From Hirudo medicinalis (taxonomy: Eukaryota; Annelida; Clitellata; Hirudinida; Hirudinidae), in contig MPNW01000024.1 of the NCBI GenBank assembly GCA_011800805.1, positions 223,429 through 287,428 on the forward strand: a DNA stretch of 64,000 nucleotides. The letters are read 5' to 3'. Within the stretch, counting starts at the first letter, position 1. Each line of letters begins with the position of its first letter. The position numbers and the translations under genes are program-made. The notes under the pieces were generated by a model. The model had not been told where the DNA came from and made no database searches. It saw nothing but the letters and a program-made list of their open reading frames with translations. This document shows positions 36,601 to 48,013 of this stretch, in pieces.

Positions 36601-38340
36601 ACGGTAGCGCTAACTCCAGCAAAATCTGGACATTGGACTTCTTCGTAAATCCACCGGCAGATGAAAACTGGACCAAGGTTGTTTTAATTTTTCTGTTTAA
36701 GAAATATTCATCCATTAAAATTTATAACCATTTATCAGGTCAAAGATTCAAGGTATTCAAAGGACTTTTTACTGAAGAAATCGAATCTCGTTAGCATCTT
36801 TACTGATAACACGGCTCCATACCCCACCGACTCAAAACTGAGATGGAAACTTTTTTCCAAACTATTATTCTCTTCCTCATCTCAAGTCATCGATAACATC
36901 GAGGTGAAATTTAAGTATTTGAAGGCCATGTACGAAGAAAGCATGCGCGAGGGAGTGATTTACATGGAAACCAGAAGAATTTATGGTTCCCGTACCCTTT
37001 ATGAGCTCGACTTTACTGGTGCCAGCAATGCCACGAATGGGAAAAGATACCTTAATTTAAATTTGACGTTTGAAATAGATATGACGCTTGATCTAATCAG
37101 ACAATTTCAAACTGAAAATCCACGATTCGTTGGCCACAAAACCATCGCAAGTGCCTTTCGCAGCAAATCCCGAGAGGAATTTCAAAAGAATTTTGACGAC
37201 GCCATTAAACTGCACGAAATGTATCCGACATTTGTCATTGGATTTGATACAGCGAATGAAGAAGATGAAGGTTACTCAAATTTATATTTCATAGAAAACT
37301 ACCTCAGCGGACGGAACTCAATCCCTTTGTACCTGCACGCCGTTGAAACTAATTGGCCGGATGACCTCTTATCTGGAAACAAAGAGGACGACCTCCTGCC
37401 TGCTTTGCAAAATGCCTACGAAGTAGTACTTCTGCAAACCCGGCGCGTGGGGCATGGAAAAGGATTTTTCAAAATCCCTTACTTGAGAACACTTCTCAAA
37501 GAAAGAAATGTTGCATTTGAAGTTTGCCTTACAAGCAACCAGGTAAACAAGAAAAGATGTTATTATTACTGTATATAAAGTTATAAAGGATTTAACCTTT
37601 CAAATCATATTTAGATACTTGGCTATGATCCTGATCTGAGAAATCATTTTGGACAACTCTTATTCAGAGAAGGAATTCCAATTGTTTTGGGCTCAGATGA
37701 TCAAGCATCCTTTGGTTGGAATGATGGAATGGTACTGGATTGGTATGCAGCTTATGTTGGTTGGGGCTTGAATTTGGCAGACTTAAAGAAATTAGCACTA
37801 AACTCCTTGCTGTACAGTGGAATGACAGAGGATGAAAAACAAGATGCAGTAGAGAATCACTGGAAACCAAGCTGGAATGATTATATCCTAGAAATGAGAA
37901 AGAGAGTTTGTGATAGAAATTTTGCAGAAGAAGCTAAGAGTGAAGACAGATTTGCCAAATTTAATGAAGTTTTACCCAAGAGAGGTCCAGCAGGAACAAA
38001 AGTTCATGTGTTCGGGAGAAACTTTGAGGTCTCCATATGCAAAAAGATCAGTTGCAAATTCGGTGTTATTGTTTCCGAGGCAATTTATTTATCAAATCAA
38101 CACCTCTTGTGCAAAGTACCAGAATGTCCAGACTGCCAAACTTTATTGCTTCCAATCAGCATATCTCTTGATGGAACAACATTTCAGAACACAACTTTCA
38201 ATTTCACTTACATGGAAATGCCTCATAGGCAGGGCTTTGTGAGCCAGTCAAGCAGGGCAGACATTAAATCTTTTACTAGTTACCTCTTAATTAACATGGC
38301 TTTCATCAAATGGTTGTTACACAGACTTAGGTCTCCTTAA
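33691..38340 (+). CDS. ADA2: Secreted adenosine deaminase 2 / ADGF with C-terminal IPT/TIG-like domain, copy 1
   Basis: Extracellular adenosine-to-inosine deaminase of the ADA2/ADGF family. Five exons: 33691-33870 (signal peptide, then the family N-terminal segment), 35302-35482, 36517-36677, 36739-37542, 37615-38340; 683 aa, against about 511 in human ADA2. Zinc and catalytic residues are all visible: HSH at 117-119, HAVET (His 374, Glu 377), VGHG (His 413), GSDD (Asp 470/471). From about residue 560 an extra domain follows, GTKVHVFGRNFE ... CKFG ... NQHLLCKVP, that fits IPT/TIG. The tail has a weaker hydrophobic stretch (TSYLLINMAFIKWLL). The exon 3 start is set by alignment with copy 2 (both read xQLSK). 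Poly(A) signal AATAAA at 38471-38476. Intron 2 holds a LINE tail and a local duplication of the exon 2 end. Confidence 0.92.
35458..35850. repeat. Tandem duplication, about 197 bp, covering the end of ADA2 exon 2 and its donor
   Basis: 35458-35654 and 35655-35850 are diverged copies: 'TTACATTCCCA..A..GTTTGTTTTAT.GCATTTTTTGT.TTCGATTTCAAACAGACAC' occurs in both, followed by further matching phrases (TTTAACGAAACTGCAT..GAT, CATTTC.TCGCA). The second copy has lost the HSHE codons and is a pseudo-exon. Confidence 0.75.
35880..36425 (+). mobile_element. Non-LTR retrotransposon 3' fragment with (ATT)n tail
   Basis: The sequence reads, with frameshifts, as the C-terminal end of a Jockey/CR1-type reverse transcriptase ORF: IRHIRPFPSVDTT, then LVLCNLDYxNSL, then LHWLPIHLRIIFKLSVITYR. 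It ends in GGCGCCATATAAATGAGC plus ATT repeats. It is 5'-truncated, lies in ADA2 copy 1 intron 2, and belongs to the same family as 57200-57655. Confidence 0.75.
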
Positions 38341-38666
38341 CCACCTTAACTAATTGTTATGTTAAGTCAAACATTTATGGCTTCCTTTCTTGAATGCAAT
38401 CGAAATGTTATAATTTTGTTTGCTTTTATTTGACATCCAAACTCCTGTTTCAAGCTTTGAAAATGGTTAAAATAAATTATTTTAGATTATCCCATGGTTA
38501 AATGTTGTTTAATTACACAATTCTCATAACTACTTTTCAGAAAATTAAATAAATAATCTAATGAATTTTTATTCAATAATATCTTTTCTACAAAACTTTT
38601 TACTACAGATTCTAGGACAAACCACATTATATAATATTATCTTGAGCCGAACCTAAAACTGATTTT
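38341..38666. other. Convergent 3' flanks of ADA2 copy 1 and LACTB
   Basis: Contains the ADA2 AATAAA (38471-38476, +) and a LACTB AATAAA on the minus strand (38573-38568). No other feature seen. Confidence 0.6.
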
Positions 38667-40848
38667 TTATAAGTTCTGTAAACTCGACCATTTGTTTAAA
38701 TCACCTTTCGAAGCAAACTGGAAATTATCTGCAACTTGCATAGCCACTGGACCAAGTGAAATTCCTTCCAAGTTTGATAGAATGGCAACGACTACACTTT
38801 CCTGTTTATTTGACTGTGATCCTGGAATAATGGGTCGATGATGACTTATTCGAACATTTAGTAATAAGCCCTTTTTTTTTTATCCAAAAGGAGAATTACC
38901 GTTATTTGTTGAATTGTTACGAGTTAAGAACATTACAAAAAAGTTGATTATTAAAATAAACTAACCGGAAGAGAATGGAAGTAACCCTCTCTTGAGCAGT
39001 TCAAACCCCTTTGATTCTTCTGCATCATTCAAAGGAATTGAAATCAGAAGCACACTACTTGCCCCTATTGACCTTCCAGTGTGTCCTACATAAACTCGGT
39101 TTTTGTCCTTTGCATTGACAATTTGCCATCCAAGTCCATATCTTCCATTGTCATGCCAACTGACCGATGTCCCGTCAACAGGCGTCCACAACATGTCCAG
39201 TGTCTCCTTTTTTAAGTATCTTTCGAAGGAACTACCCCCACCAGAGTTTGGTTCTCTTTCATCAAGAAAATAACTTTGTATGAGGACATTTGAAAATCGA
39301 ACCAAATCCACCGATGTTGACAGCATTCCTGCAGCTGCTATTTTGAATGAACTCTCAATATAAGGAGCATTGACAATCTTTCCATCCTGGACACTGTACT
39401 GCCTGAAAAAATGATAGCTTTTTTTATCATCAATAAGGGAAAACAAATAAAAAATCAGTCTCAAAAAGTACCTGGATATGTCATAAATGATTTTGTGAGG
39501 ATCGTCAATGAATGAGCTCCTCATTCCAAACTTTCGGAAAGCATCCTCGAGGAGCTCTTGAAAACTTTTCTTCGATGTGTTTTCAAGGGCTGCACTGAGC
39601 AGAGTGTAGCCATGGTTTGAATAAACAAACTTCTCCCCTGAATGAAATACTTCGAGTCAGAATGCCGATTGGCATGCACAGAAACAACCCCAAAAATAAG
39701 ACGCACCTGGTTTTGCAACCAAAGGGTCATTTTGAAACAATTTCAGAGCATCCTTTATATTCTTGAACTTTTCACTAATTGAATATTCAGCATATCTAAA
39801 AGCCTGAAAATATAACTTTTATTTGGTTGAACATTCTCAAATGCAAAAAGGCAATTTTTATAGTCAAAACAAGCAAACTAGAATCATGGTGGTAACCATG
39901 AATGGACATCTGGAGATATCATAGACACAGTTAAGCTGTATTTACCCAAATATATCAAAATAGCTGTAGTTAAGAAGATGAAAACTAGTTACAGGCAAGA
40001 CATCATCATTCTTGATTGGTTTATATCCTCTTATGCCTCCCATGTGGCAAGCCAAGAGTCTGGGGGTAATATCCACCTAAAACAGCAATGATTTTATGTT
40101 AAAGGCTTTAAAATCGAAGTCAAAATGCTCAAAAATGTAACAAGATAATAAAGTAATATAATAAATAATTAAATGTAATAATTGTGACAAGACCAATTAA
40201 CTTTAATTGCCAGACCTTGTGCTTTTGCCAATATTTTGTAGGCCACTCAGGAACATAGTTTGAAATATTCTCATCTAAATTCAATCTCCCATGTTCAATC
40301 TCTTTTGCCATAATGATTGATGTGATGCATTTGCTGATACTGGCTATTTTCATCACGGTCCCTGGTGAACATAGGCTTTTATTTTCAAGATCTTTGTATC
40401 CAAAGCCTTAGAAAGTCATTGTACTTTGTTTCAAAAGAAAATATTGAAAAAATCAAACAATCAATTTATTTATTCAATTCAGTCTCAAATTGTCAAAAAA
40501 AACTTTCAATATTCAACATTCAACCTACCCTCCCTCCAAATAATATTGCCATTCACTGACACTGCAACTGTTAATCCAGGTATGGATGATTTTTTCTGAT
40601 AAGTCGAAATGAAACATAATGTAATAAATTATTCAAAAAACAAAACGCTTGCTAAAATTAATGATCACATTGAACTTTACTTGCAAATCTAAAAGTATGT
40701 GTCTAGAGTTTGTTAGTGCTTTTTGCATTTCTGCCCTATTGGATTCTGAGAGTAGAACTTCATCTTGAGAGTTGAAAAAACTCCTGTATCCAAAATATCC
40801 AACCACTCCAGTGGCCGTCAAAATGCCAAACTTGCGCAACACCGTCAT
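38667..40848 (-). CDS. LACTB: Serine beta-lactamase-like protein LACTB, mitochondrial
   Basis: Penicillin-binding-protein/class C beta-lactamase fold protein of the mitochondrial intermembrane space in other animals, where it forms filaments and has peptidase activity. Eight exons, minus strand: 40848-40681, 40595-40529, 40406-40216, 40076-39993, 39803-39707, 39637-39472, 39402-38966, 38821-38667; phases close to 454 aa. The N-terminus has a short hydrophobic segment (LTATGVVGYFGY) that could serve as targeting/anchor. The active-site triad is intact: SISK (SxxK), VYSNHGYTLL (YSN) and HTGRSIGASS (KTG-box equivalent). The conserved SHxSGI turn is altered to CHMGGI. The long charged insert of vertebrate LACTB is absent. 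The exon 4 donor was chosen (GTAACT, phase 0) to keep frame; a second possible donor 45 bases on breaks it. Confidence 0.94.
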
Positions 40849-43787
40849 TACCGGTTATTTTGAGTGAGTAGATTTTAACAAATAGAAAGAGCTTCTGTTT
40901 TTCTGTAGTTTACTGTGTAAATATCAAATGGGTGCAAGTTTTAAGTAATTTATCCGCTATGTTCTCCCTCCAGACACATGCATATCAACTAGGAAAATCT
41001 ATTGTTTTAATGTAATGTATGGATCCTTTCAATTTGCTTTGAAGTTCACAAACCCTTAATTTTTTTTAAATCTCATTTTTTGGGATTTATTAAAACTGAT
41101 AAACTTTAATAATTCGATAGGAGTCCAAGAGAATTTTCAGTTGAGTCTCAAGAGAATAGGCTTTGATCCTTAACTAGTAAAAAATCTAGAATTCATAATA
41201 ACCATTTGAATTAAGTCGTTTAAGCTTGGCTTAATGGAGAGCTCCTGCCAAAACACCTGTATTAAAGAACTTAGTGGAACTATTTAACTGCAGCGGATTT
41301 CTAAACATGAAAAGAGTAACTGCTTTTTAAAATTATTCCATGATGTTTAGTTGAAGTATATCAGCCTCTTGACTAGAATGCTATAGTTTCTCTGCTGTTG
41401 AGTCGCTTCCTAAATATCTTAGTTACTCTAGATTTTCACATAATAAGTTTTTATATTCGCCACCACTGCAACCACTATTTCGACAAAGTAGTAAATGCTA
41501 GTTTCGTTCACGTAGCGTTATATACAATCGTTTATTGTTAACCACTCTAAAATTACCTTAAACTAATTTATTAATAATGACTGCTAATGCATTTATCACA
41601 AACTGAAGCACGGAACTGTTTAAAGAGAGCGTGAAATAACATTAGGCGATGTAAAAATAATTTTGAAATATGGGAATTGATTCAAAACTAGTTTATAAAC
41701 CTATAGAATAAATCAGCATAAGTTATAATTTTAATTATTAAATTAAATAATTAACATAATACAATGATATTATCATAAATTATGATAATTTATTATAGCA
41801 CCGAAATTTGGCTGACTGCAACGATGCCCGAAGCCTCTTTGTTTTGCAAACGCCATATACGAGGCCTTAATGCCGAGCGAGGTTGCTGATTGTTACCGTA
41901 TTGTTTTATTGCTGGATCAACTCCTTTTTGAAGTCAAATTGATCCTCGTTAATTTTTCCGTTGACACATCAAAGTGAGTAAACAAGTGGCGGGCGTGTTC
42001 AGGCCGACATTATTATTATTTTTAATGGCGTACGAGCTTTGAAATTATTATAATTTATAAATATATGGCGACGAACGAGATTCGAGCGAGGCCTTGTATG
42101 TGACACCCATTAGTAATATGATGATGTTTCCGTTCGATTTAAAGCGATTGTGTAGCGTCATTTATCTTTGATCGACGTTAACAACTTTGATCAGACAATA
42201 AATAAAAGACGGGGGGAGTCGCTAGAAGTCACGCGTTTTGGAATGCCGTCCGAGTCACAAGTTGGTTGTGGCACCGGACGTGACACTTTAACAATCATAC
42301 ACGCAACGTAACGTTCACCATGAGACTTCAGTTGTGCCATTAGAGTGAATTGATCGCATGTTTTATGCAAATTATAATCGATAATTCTGATTCATTTTTT
42401 GTTTTTTAAAATATTATTGTAATTGGTGTGCTAACTTCACACCTGCTCATTTTGGTTTTGTGCCCTTGCAGTTATGGCCGTGCATGCTCCAAAAAACGAC
42501 TTTTACAGCTTTTATATCTTGTGCTTAAACTACTTAAATAAAAATTATCTTTGATCATTGGATTTGTTTTCCTTATTTTGTGGTGTTAGGTGAAGATGCT
42601 ATGCCCTAAATTGGAAATTTAAATTAAAAAAAAAACCCTTTATTGCTTAAATATGCTAATTTAAATTTGTTTAATTTTATGTTTCATATTTTCTATAAAA
42701 TTTACTGAGATATTATGTTGGAGATGAGCTTTCTATAGCAATAGTATTAATGCAAGAATTTTCTTGATTTAGTTATAAAAATTGAAAATCTGCAACTTGA
42801 GTGAATTATCCGGACCGACAACATATGGATTTTGTTTGTAATGATTCCAAAGTTGATTACATGTAATTCCATCTCCTGCTAGTTTTAGTAGAATATGAAT
42901 ACAATGTTTGCTGTAAACATATTTTGAGGCCTGCTTAATGACTTCTGCCTTGCAAATGATCTTTTGACACTATTGATAAATTGATTCATCCATGTCTTCT
43001 ATTGGAAAATTAAGTTTTTTGTTTTTTCACCATGCTTTTGTTTTTGATATTTTGAAGAATAGAATTTCCTTCAATCCAGCAATCCTGATTCTCAATATCT
43101 TTTGAATTTCAAATTCCTCCATGCCGTAATGGGATTGCCATAACAATAATAAGCATCAACAGTATCCCTACAACCAAAATTAATTTTATTGATACTGATC
43201 ATTTCTAAATATTACTGGAGTGTTCTATACTTTAAAATATTTCACAATTCAGATAAAATTACTGGTATGTCTTCCAGCAATTATGTCTTATTATGTTATA
43301 TTGTTGTGGATGAAATCTCTGAGTGCTTTAGATGACAATGTTGATGTGTTGATGTCAGTTTAAGATGTATTCCAGACTGTGACCCCTGCTTTAATAATTT
43401 GGTTTTGCTCCACTTCTTCAGACTACATTTTCAAATATTGTCATATCTGCTTATTGTACAACGTTATCAATCATCACACATTTCATATGTCTTAAATTTG
43501 ATAAAAACATTCGGAATGGTTATTGTGATGGTCATCATTGAATTCACTAGTCAATGCTATGCTACAAATTAAATGTGTTAACACTGTATATACAGATTGA
43601 TATATATATATATATATTAACGCTAGCTGTTAATTGATTAATTGTTAAATATTGTACGATTAATTGTTACAGAAATCATTAATTGTTAACAGCCCTAATT
43701 TAAATGATTGAAAACATTACTGAATTTATATGACATTAACTGAAGAAAATCTTGTTATAAATAGATTCTTGAAAGGCTGGCAGCATC
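40849..43787. other. Upstream region of LACTB (-) and POU6-like gene (+)
   Basis: No coding exon. A CpG-richer patch at about 41800-42330, standing out from AT-rich surroundings, is a candidate promoter / first non-coding exon for the POU6-like gene. (AT)n at 43598-43618 is followed by a small hAT-like MITE at about 43621-43697. Confidence 0.45.
43621..43697. mobile_element. Possible hAT-derived MITE
   Basis: About 77 bp rich in TTAATTG with ends CTAGCTGTTAAT and ATTGTTAACAGCCCTA, resembling the TAGGGCTG termini and TTAAT-rich subterminal sequence of the hAT copy at 32655-33476. No clear target duplication. Confidence 0.4.
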
Positions 43788-46658
43788 ATGGATGGTGACA
43801 TTGGTGATGCCGGGAGTTGCATCAATGAAGTCTTGGCGAGTGGGGACGTGAAGCCCGACAAACTTTTGTCAGCTGCCAACATCATCAAACAGGTTGCTTC
43901 AGATTTTGCATGCCCATGCTGTTAACAGTTGAGAATTAACTTAAATTTTTAAACTTCCAATCAATATTAACTAACCATTGATTCTTCTTCCAGGATGTCA
44001 TGCTTTCTGGAACCAACAACCAATCTCCAATTCCACCTGTGCTGTCCTTCTCTACGTCATCTTTCAATCAAGCCATTTCCAATCAGCCCAACATTGCAGT
44101 TGCTTTGACAGACAACCTATTTTCTGCCCTGCAGCAAAACAATGATGGAACCAAAGATTCTTCGAATCAAACAAGTACCAACAATAACGATTTTCAATAA
44201 TGATGACAAACAAAACCATTGATTTCTGCTAGCACCTGTACCCAGCAAAAATTTCCAGGTCTTTTGACAGCCAACATTCAGAACTTGGCTCCGACTTTGT
44301 TGACGCAACAGCAACAAACCAATCAAATGGCACAGCAGTTACTTCTGGCCAATCAGGCGACTCTTGGACTGCCGAACGCCGCTGGAACCTCTTCGGTCCC
44401 TCATCTACTTATCCCTGTCTCCGCAGGAAACTTGAGTCAACAGCTTGTATCCATTCCTATATCTCTTGGCAACACAGGAATCAATAACCAGATGCTTTTG
44501 ACAGCTTCGAACGGCCAACTCATGGCAGCAAACATGGCTGGTCTCACACCGCAGCCTCTAACATTGGCTCTTCAGCCTTCAAATAGTCAGCAAATATTTC
44601 TGATATTTCTCAGGCTTTAGATAAAGCATGAAATTGTTAACAATTATAAAATTTACAATAACTTAATACCACATTTGTGTGCATAAGCAACCATGTAATG
44701 TTTCTGTGAAATTATTTTTCCCAATATCATCTTTAGATGGCAGTCTGCAGCCGGTTTTCATGCTCGGATCTCAGCTCGGAGTTTTGAGTAAGCATTTCCA
44801 ATGTTATTTACTAAGCACTTACTTTTTAATGTCATGTTCATTTTTATATTATTTTCCTTTTCATTATTCTAGTGCCACAGATCCAAAACCAAAACTTCCA
44901 GAACATAGCTTTGAGGCAGCTTGCCCAACAACAGCAACAACAGCATATTTCAAATGGTAGCAATACAGTTGATGCCACAAATGCGACCATGGTCAACGCC
45001 AACACTCTGCTGAACCCAAATAATGCTAATCTGACACAACTCATTGCAAATGCCCAGGGTCAGATAGTTGCCATTGGGAATCCCCAGGTACGATTTCATT
45101 TGGATGAGGTCAACTGGAATGGGTTTATTTGCAATATACTGTTAAACAGCTCTTGCAACAGACACTTGCTGCAATGGCAGGCTCAAACAATAGCACTAAC
45201 AACAAGACTCTCCAAGTGAACCAAAAAGTCGAAGCCATCTCGTCCAACAATTCTCTTTCAAAAACCAACACCTCGGTTCAGGTCCAAGCAAATTCCAAAA
45301 ACAAGGTCGCCAGCAATCTCCTGACACCGATCACTGCTGTTGACATGGCAGGAATCAACTCTGCAGGAGGTCAAGATGGGAACTCGTCAAAAATCATGTC
45401 CCAGGTAGCCCAGGCTCTCCTTTTCTCTGGACCCGCTCAGTCGGTCCAGCAAAACTTAATGAACCCCGTCACGTCTGCCACACCCATCATAACTGCCTCC
45501 GTTGTTAATTCGCCCCCCTCTGCAGCCTCACTTGCTGGTCCTGGAGTCACTCCAAGCATCAATCAGTTGTTACCAAGTAAGGGCTTTATTAATTTATTCT
45601 GCTTACATGTTTTGCACTTTTGGGTTGAGCTTAGCAATGGTTTGAAATTGGGTTTGTTATTAGTTACTGGGTTTGATTATTATTTTTGACAAGCATCTTG
45701 AATGTTGCGAGATTAGTGGGGAATGCATGATATGATGCCTTGAATGCTTTCAGATTCGGTGTGAAATTTTTATAATGCAAAACTTGAAGAAGTTAAGTAG
45801 TTGAACTTATTTTGCAATAATTGTCTTGGTCAGATACCATAAGCAGCACAAGAGACTCTGGAACCATTGTTGATGGAGTGAACCTAGATGAGATGAGGGA
45901 GTTTGCCAAGCAGTTCAAACTGAGGCGTCTCTCTCTCGGCCTGACTCAGACACAAGTGGGGCAAGCACTCAGTATCACCGAGGGACCGTCGTACAGTCAA
46001 TCCGCCATTTGCAGGCATGTAGTTATTGTCACCGAGAGCCATAAGTTTACGCCTGCCTATAATTCAGTAGTATTATAGTGTCATAGGTCATAAATTTGTT
46101 TAGGTTTGAAAAGCTGGACATAACGCCAAAGAGTGCACAAAAGATAAAACCCGTGCTCGAAAGGTGGATGGCCATGGCAGAAGAAGGCCTGAAGAATGGC
46201 AATCAGAACATACCCGAGTTCATAGGACTCGAGTCGACGAAAAAGCGGAAACGTCGAACATCATTCACCCCGACTGCTCTTGAACTTCTGAACGAACATT
46301 TCGAACAGAGTTCTCATCCGTCAGGCATGTTTTGAGCAGTTGAGGATCAGATGCGGTTATTGTAGCTCAATGTATTCTGCTGTGGTTGTCGAACTTGCGT
46401 GACTAACACTAAAAAATGCAAAGTAATTTTGTGAACTGTGACCATATTTTTAACAGTCCTTCGTACTATATTATTCGTTAGTTATAATTTTCTAAAGTTG
46501 ATTTTTTATTTTCTTCAATTAAATTTCCAGGAACCGAGATGACGGAGCTTGCCGACAAGTTGAACTTCGATCGAGAGGTCATCCGAGTGTGGTTTTGCAA
46601 CAAAAGGCAAACCATGAAAAACACCATCAAAAAGCTTAAGACTCACCATATTTCTTGA
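43788..46658 (+). CDS. POU6F: POU domain class 6 homeobox transcription factor
   Basis: DNA-binding transcription factor of the POU6 class, mainly neural in other animals. Nine exons: 43788-43892, 43994-44174, 44259-44585, 44737-44787, 44873-45087, 45150-45576, 45834-46014, 46104-46324, 46531-46658; 611 aa. The N-terminal 430 residues are Gln/Asn/Ser-rich (LAQQQQQQ, TQQQQTNQ), a likely activation region. The POU-specific domain (about 445-525) has EFAKQFKLRRLSLGLTQTQV and the POU6-type insert TEGPSYSQSAICRF. The linker leads to a homeodomain (KKRKRRTSFTP to VIRVWFCNKRQTMKN), with the recognition-helix WFCNKRQ typical of POU. The two introns interrupting the POU-specific and homeobox regions both begin GCATGT (GC-AG). 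The ATG at 43788 opens MDGDIG; an upstream non-coding exon is likely. Confidence 0.95.
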
Positions 46659-48013
46659 TCCACTACATGGAATTGCCCTAGGTGGTCGATAACTGCTTTG
46701 CGAATGCACGTGGATTCTTATAGACCGAGAGTCTTAGAACTTCCCAAGACGAGGAGATGCCGAAGTTGATGTCGATGATTCAATTTTATCGCATGTTATT
46801 TGAATTACTGAAAAATTGGCCCATTGAGGACCATTTCAGCATTTATGTTATAACTTTGGCTGTATAGGATGAATTTTTAAATGCTTTTATGGCATGATGC
46901 TTGCTCCTCCTTGTTAGTCACTTTAAAATTCTATAGTTATAATTATGTATATTTGTAGCTGATGGGACTCATTAATCAATTCCATAATGGAAGTTGTTGA
47001 TGGCTTCTAGGTGATTGTGATGGTTTTGCATGACTGAGTGCTGTGGGATTGTTGGTCATGTGACAGGCAAAAGCCAACTCATAGGAAGCCACTTTTGGTA
47101 CCTTACTCCATTCCTAACCCTACCCTATCCCTAACCCTACCCTATCCCTAACCCTACCTCATGCCCCTGGAAATCTAAGTAGAACTGACAAAAATTGCTG
47201 CCTGTTAGTTAACTTTTGCCTGTCACTTCTCCAACCACTGTTCTGTGAAACTGAAGTCAGTTTTGTTTTTTAATTTGTGAGAGTGCTTAAAAAACTTATG
47301 TTGAATGTCAGGATTGTTATGGCTGCTTATTGATGTGATGTGTCTGGTGTGCGTGCCTGTGAAGGTAATTGTAAATTTAAATTATTTTTACATTGCATCT
47401 GGAGATGGATATTTTGATATTCTATGTACATTTTTTGTTAGCACCTATTTTGCCTTCTTCATGATAACTACGACGACGATGATGATGATGGATGCAGCAG
47501 CTGTTTAGTTATTAGTATTTATGATTACGATTGTTTTATTAGCCAATCAACTATTCAATCAGTCCCTACTATGCAAGGTATAGTTTTATTCGAATATTGC
47601 AAGTTCTCGTCTCGTGATTCCTTTGTGTTCAGATTCTAACTTTTCTGTTTTTTTTTCCTATTGAAATTTTTAAGATGAATTACTCAAAATTTCCAGGCCC
47701 AAAGTCACTATTATTTAATTTTCAGTAGTTTGAAAATCAATGGGGAGCATGTACATTTTTTATGAATTGACTGATTGGGGAGATTTCTTTTGCTTCCGAT
47801 TTCATGTAGGAATTGATCTAGTATTGAAAGGCAAAACATGTTTGAACCATACCAGTTTTACACTTTCTAAGAAACATTTGATTAAAAAGCCAGGCATCAA
47901 TCAATGTCTTATCAATTGCAGAATTTTGTTCAAAAAGGTAACCTCATTTTATAAATGGAGTTTCTAATGCACCAAGAAACGATCAAAACTATTGATGCAA
48001 TGGTTAATGGGTC
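46659..48013. other. 3' flank of POU6-like gene and of ADA2 copy 2
   Basis: Probable POU6 3'UTR. Contains an inverted-repeat element with a telomere-like core (47060-47226). Otherwise AT-rich with no exon seen. Confidence 0.5.
47060..47226. repeat. Inverted repeat flanking degenerate telomere-like (CCCTAA) repeats
   Basis: GTGACAGGCAAAAGCCAAC at 47060-47078 is the inverse of 47208-47226 with 17 of 19 matches. Between them 47112-47158 is built of CCCTAACCCTACCCTAT units. It could be a MITE-like element with a satellite core, or a remnant of telomeric sequence. Confidence 0.6.
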
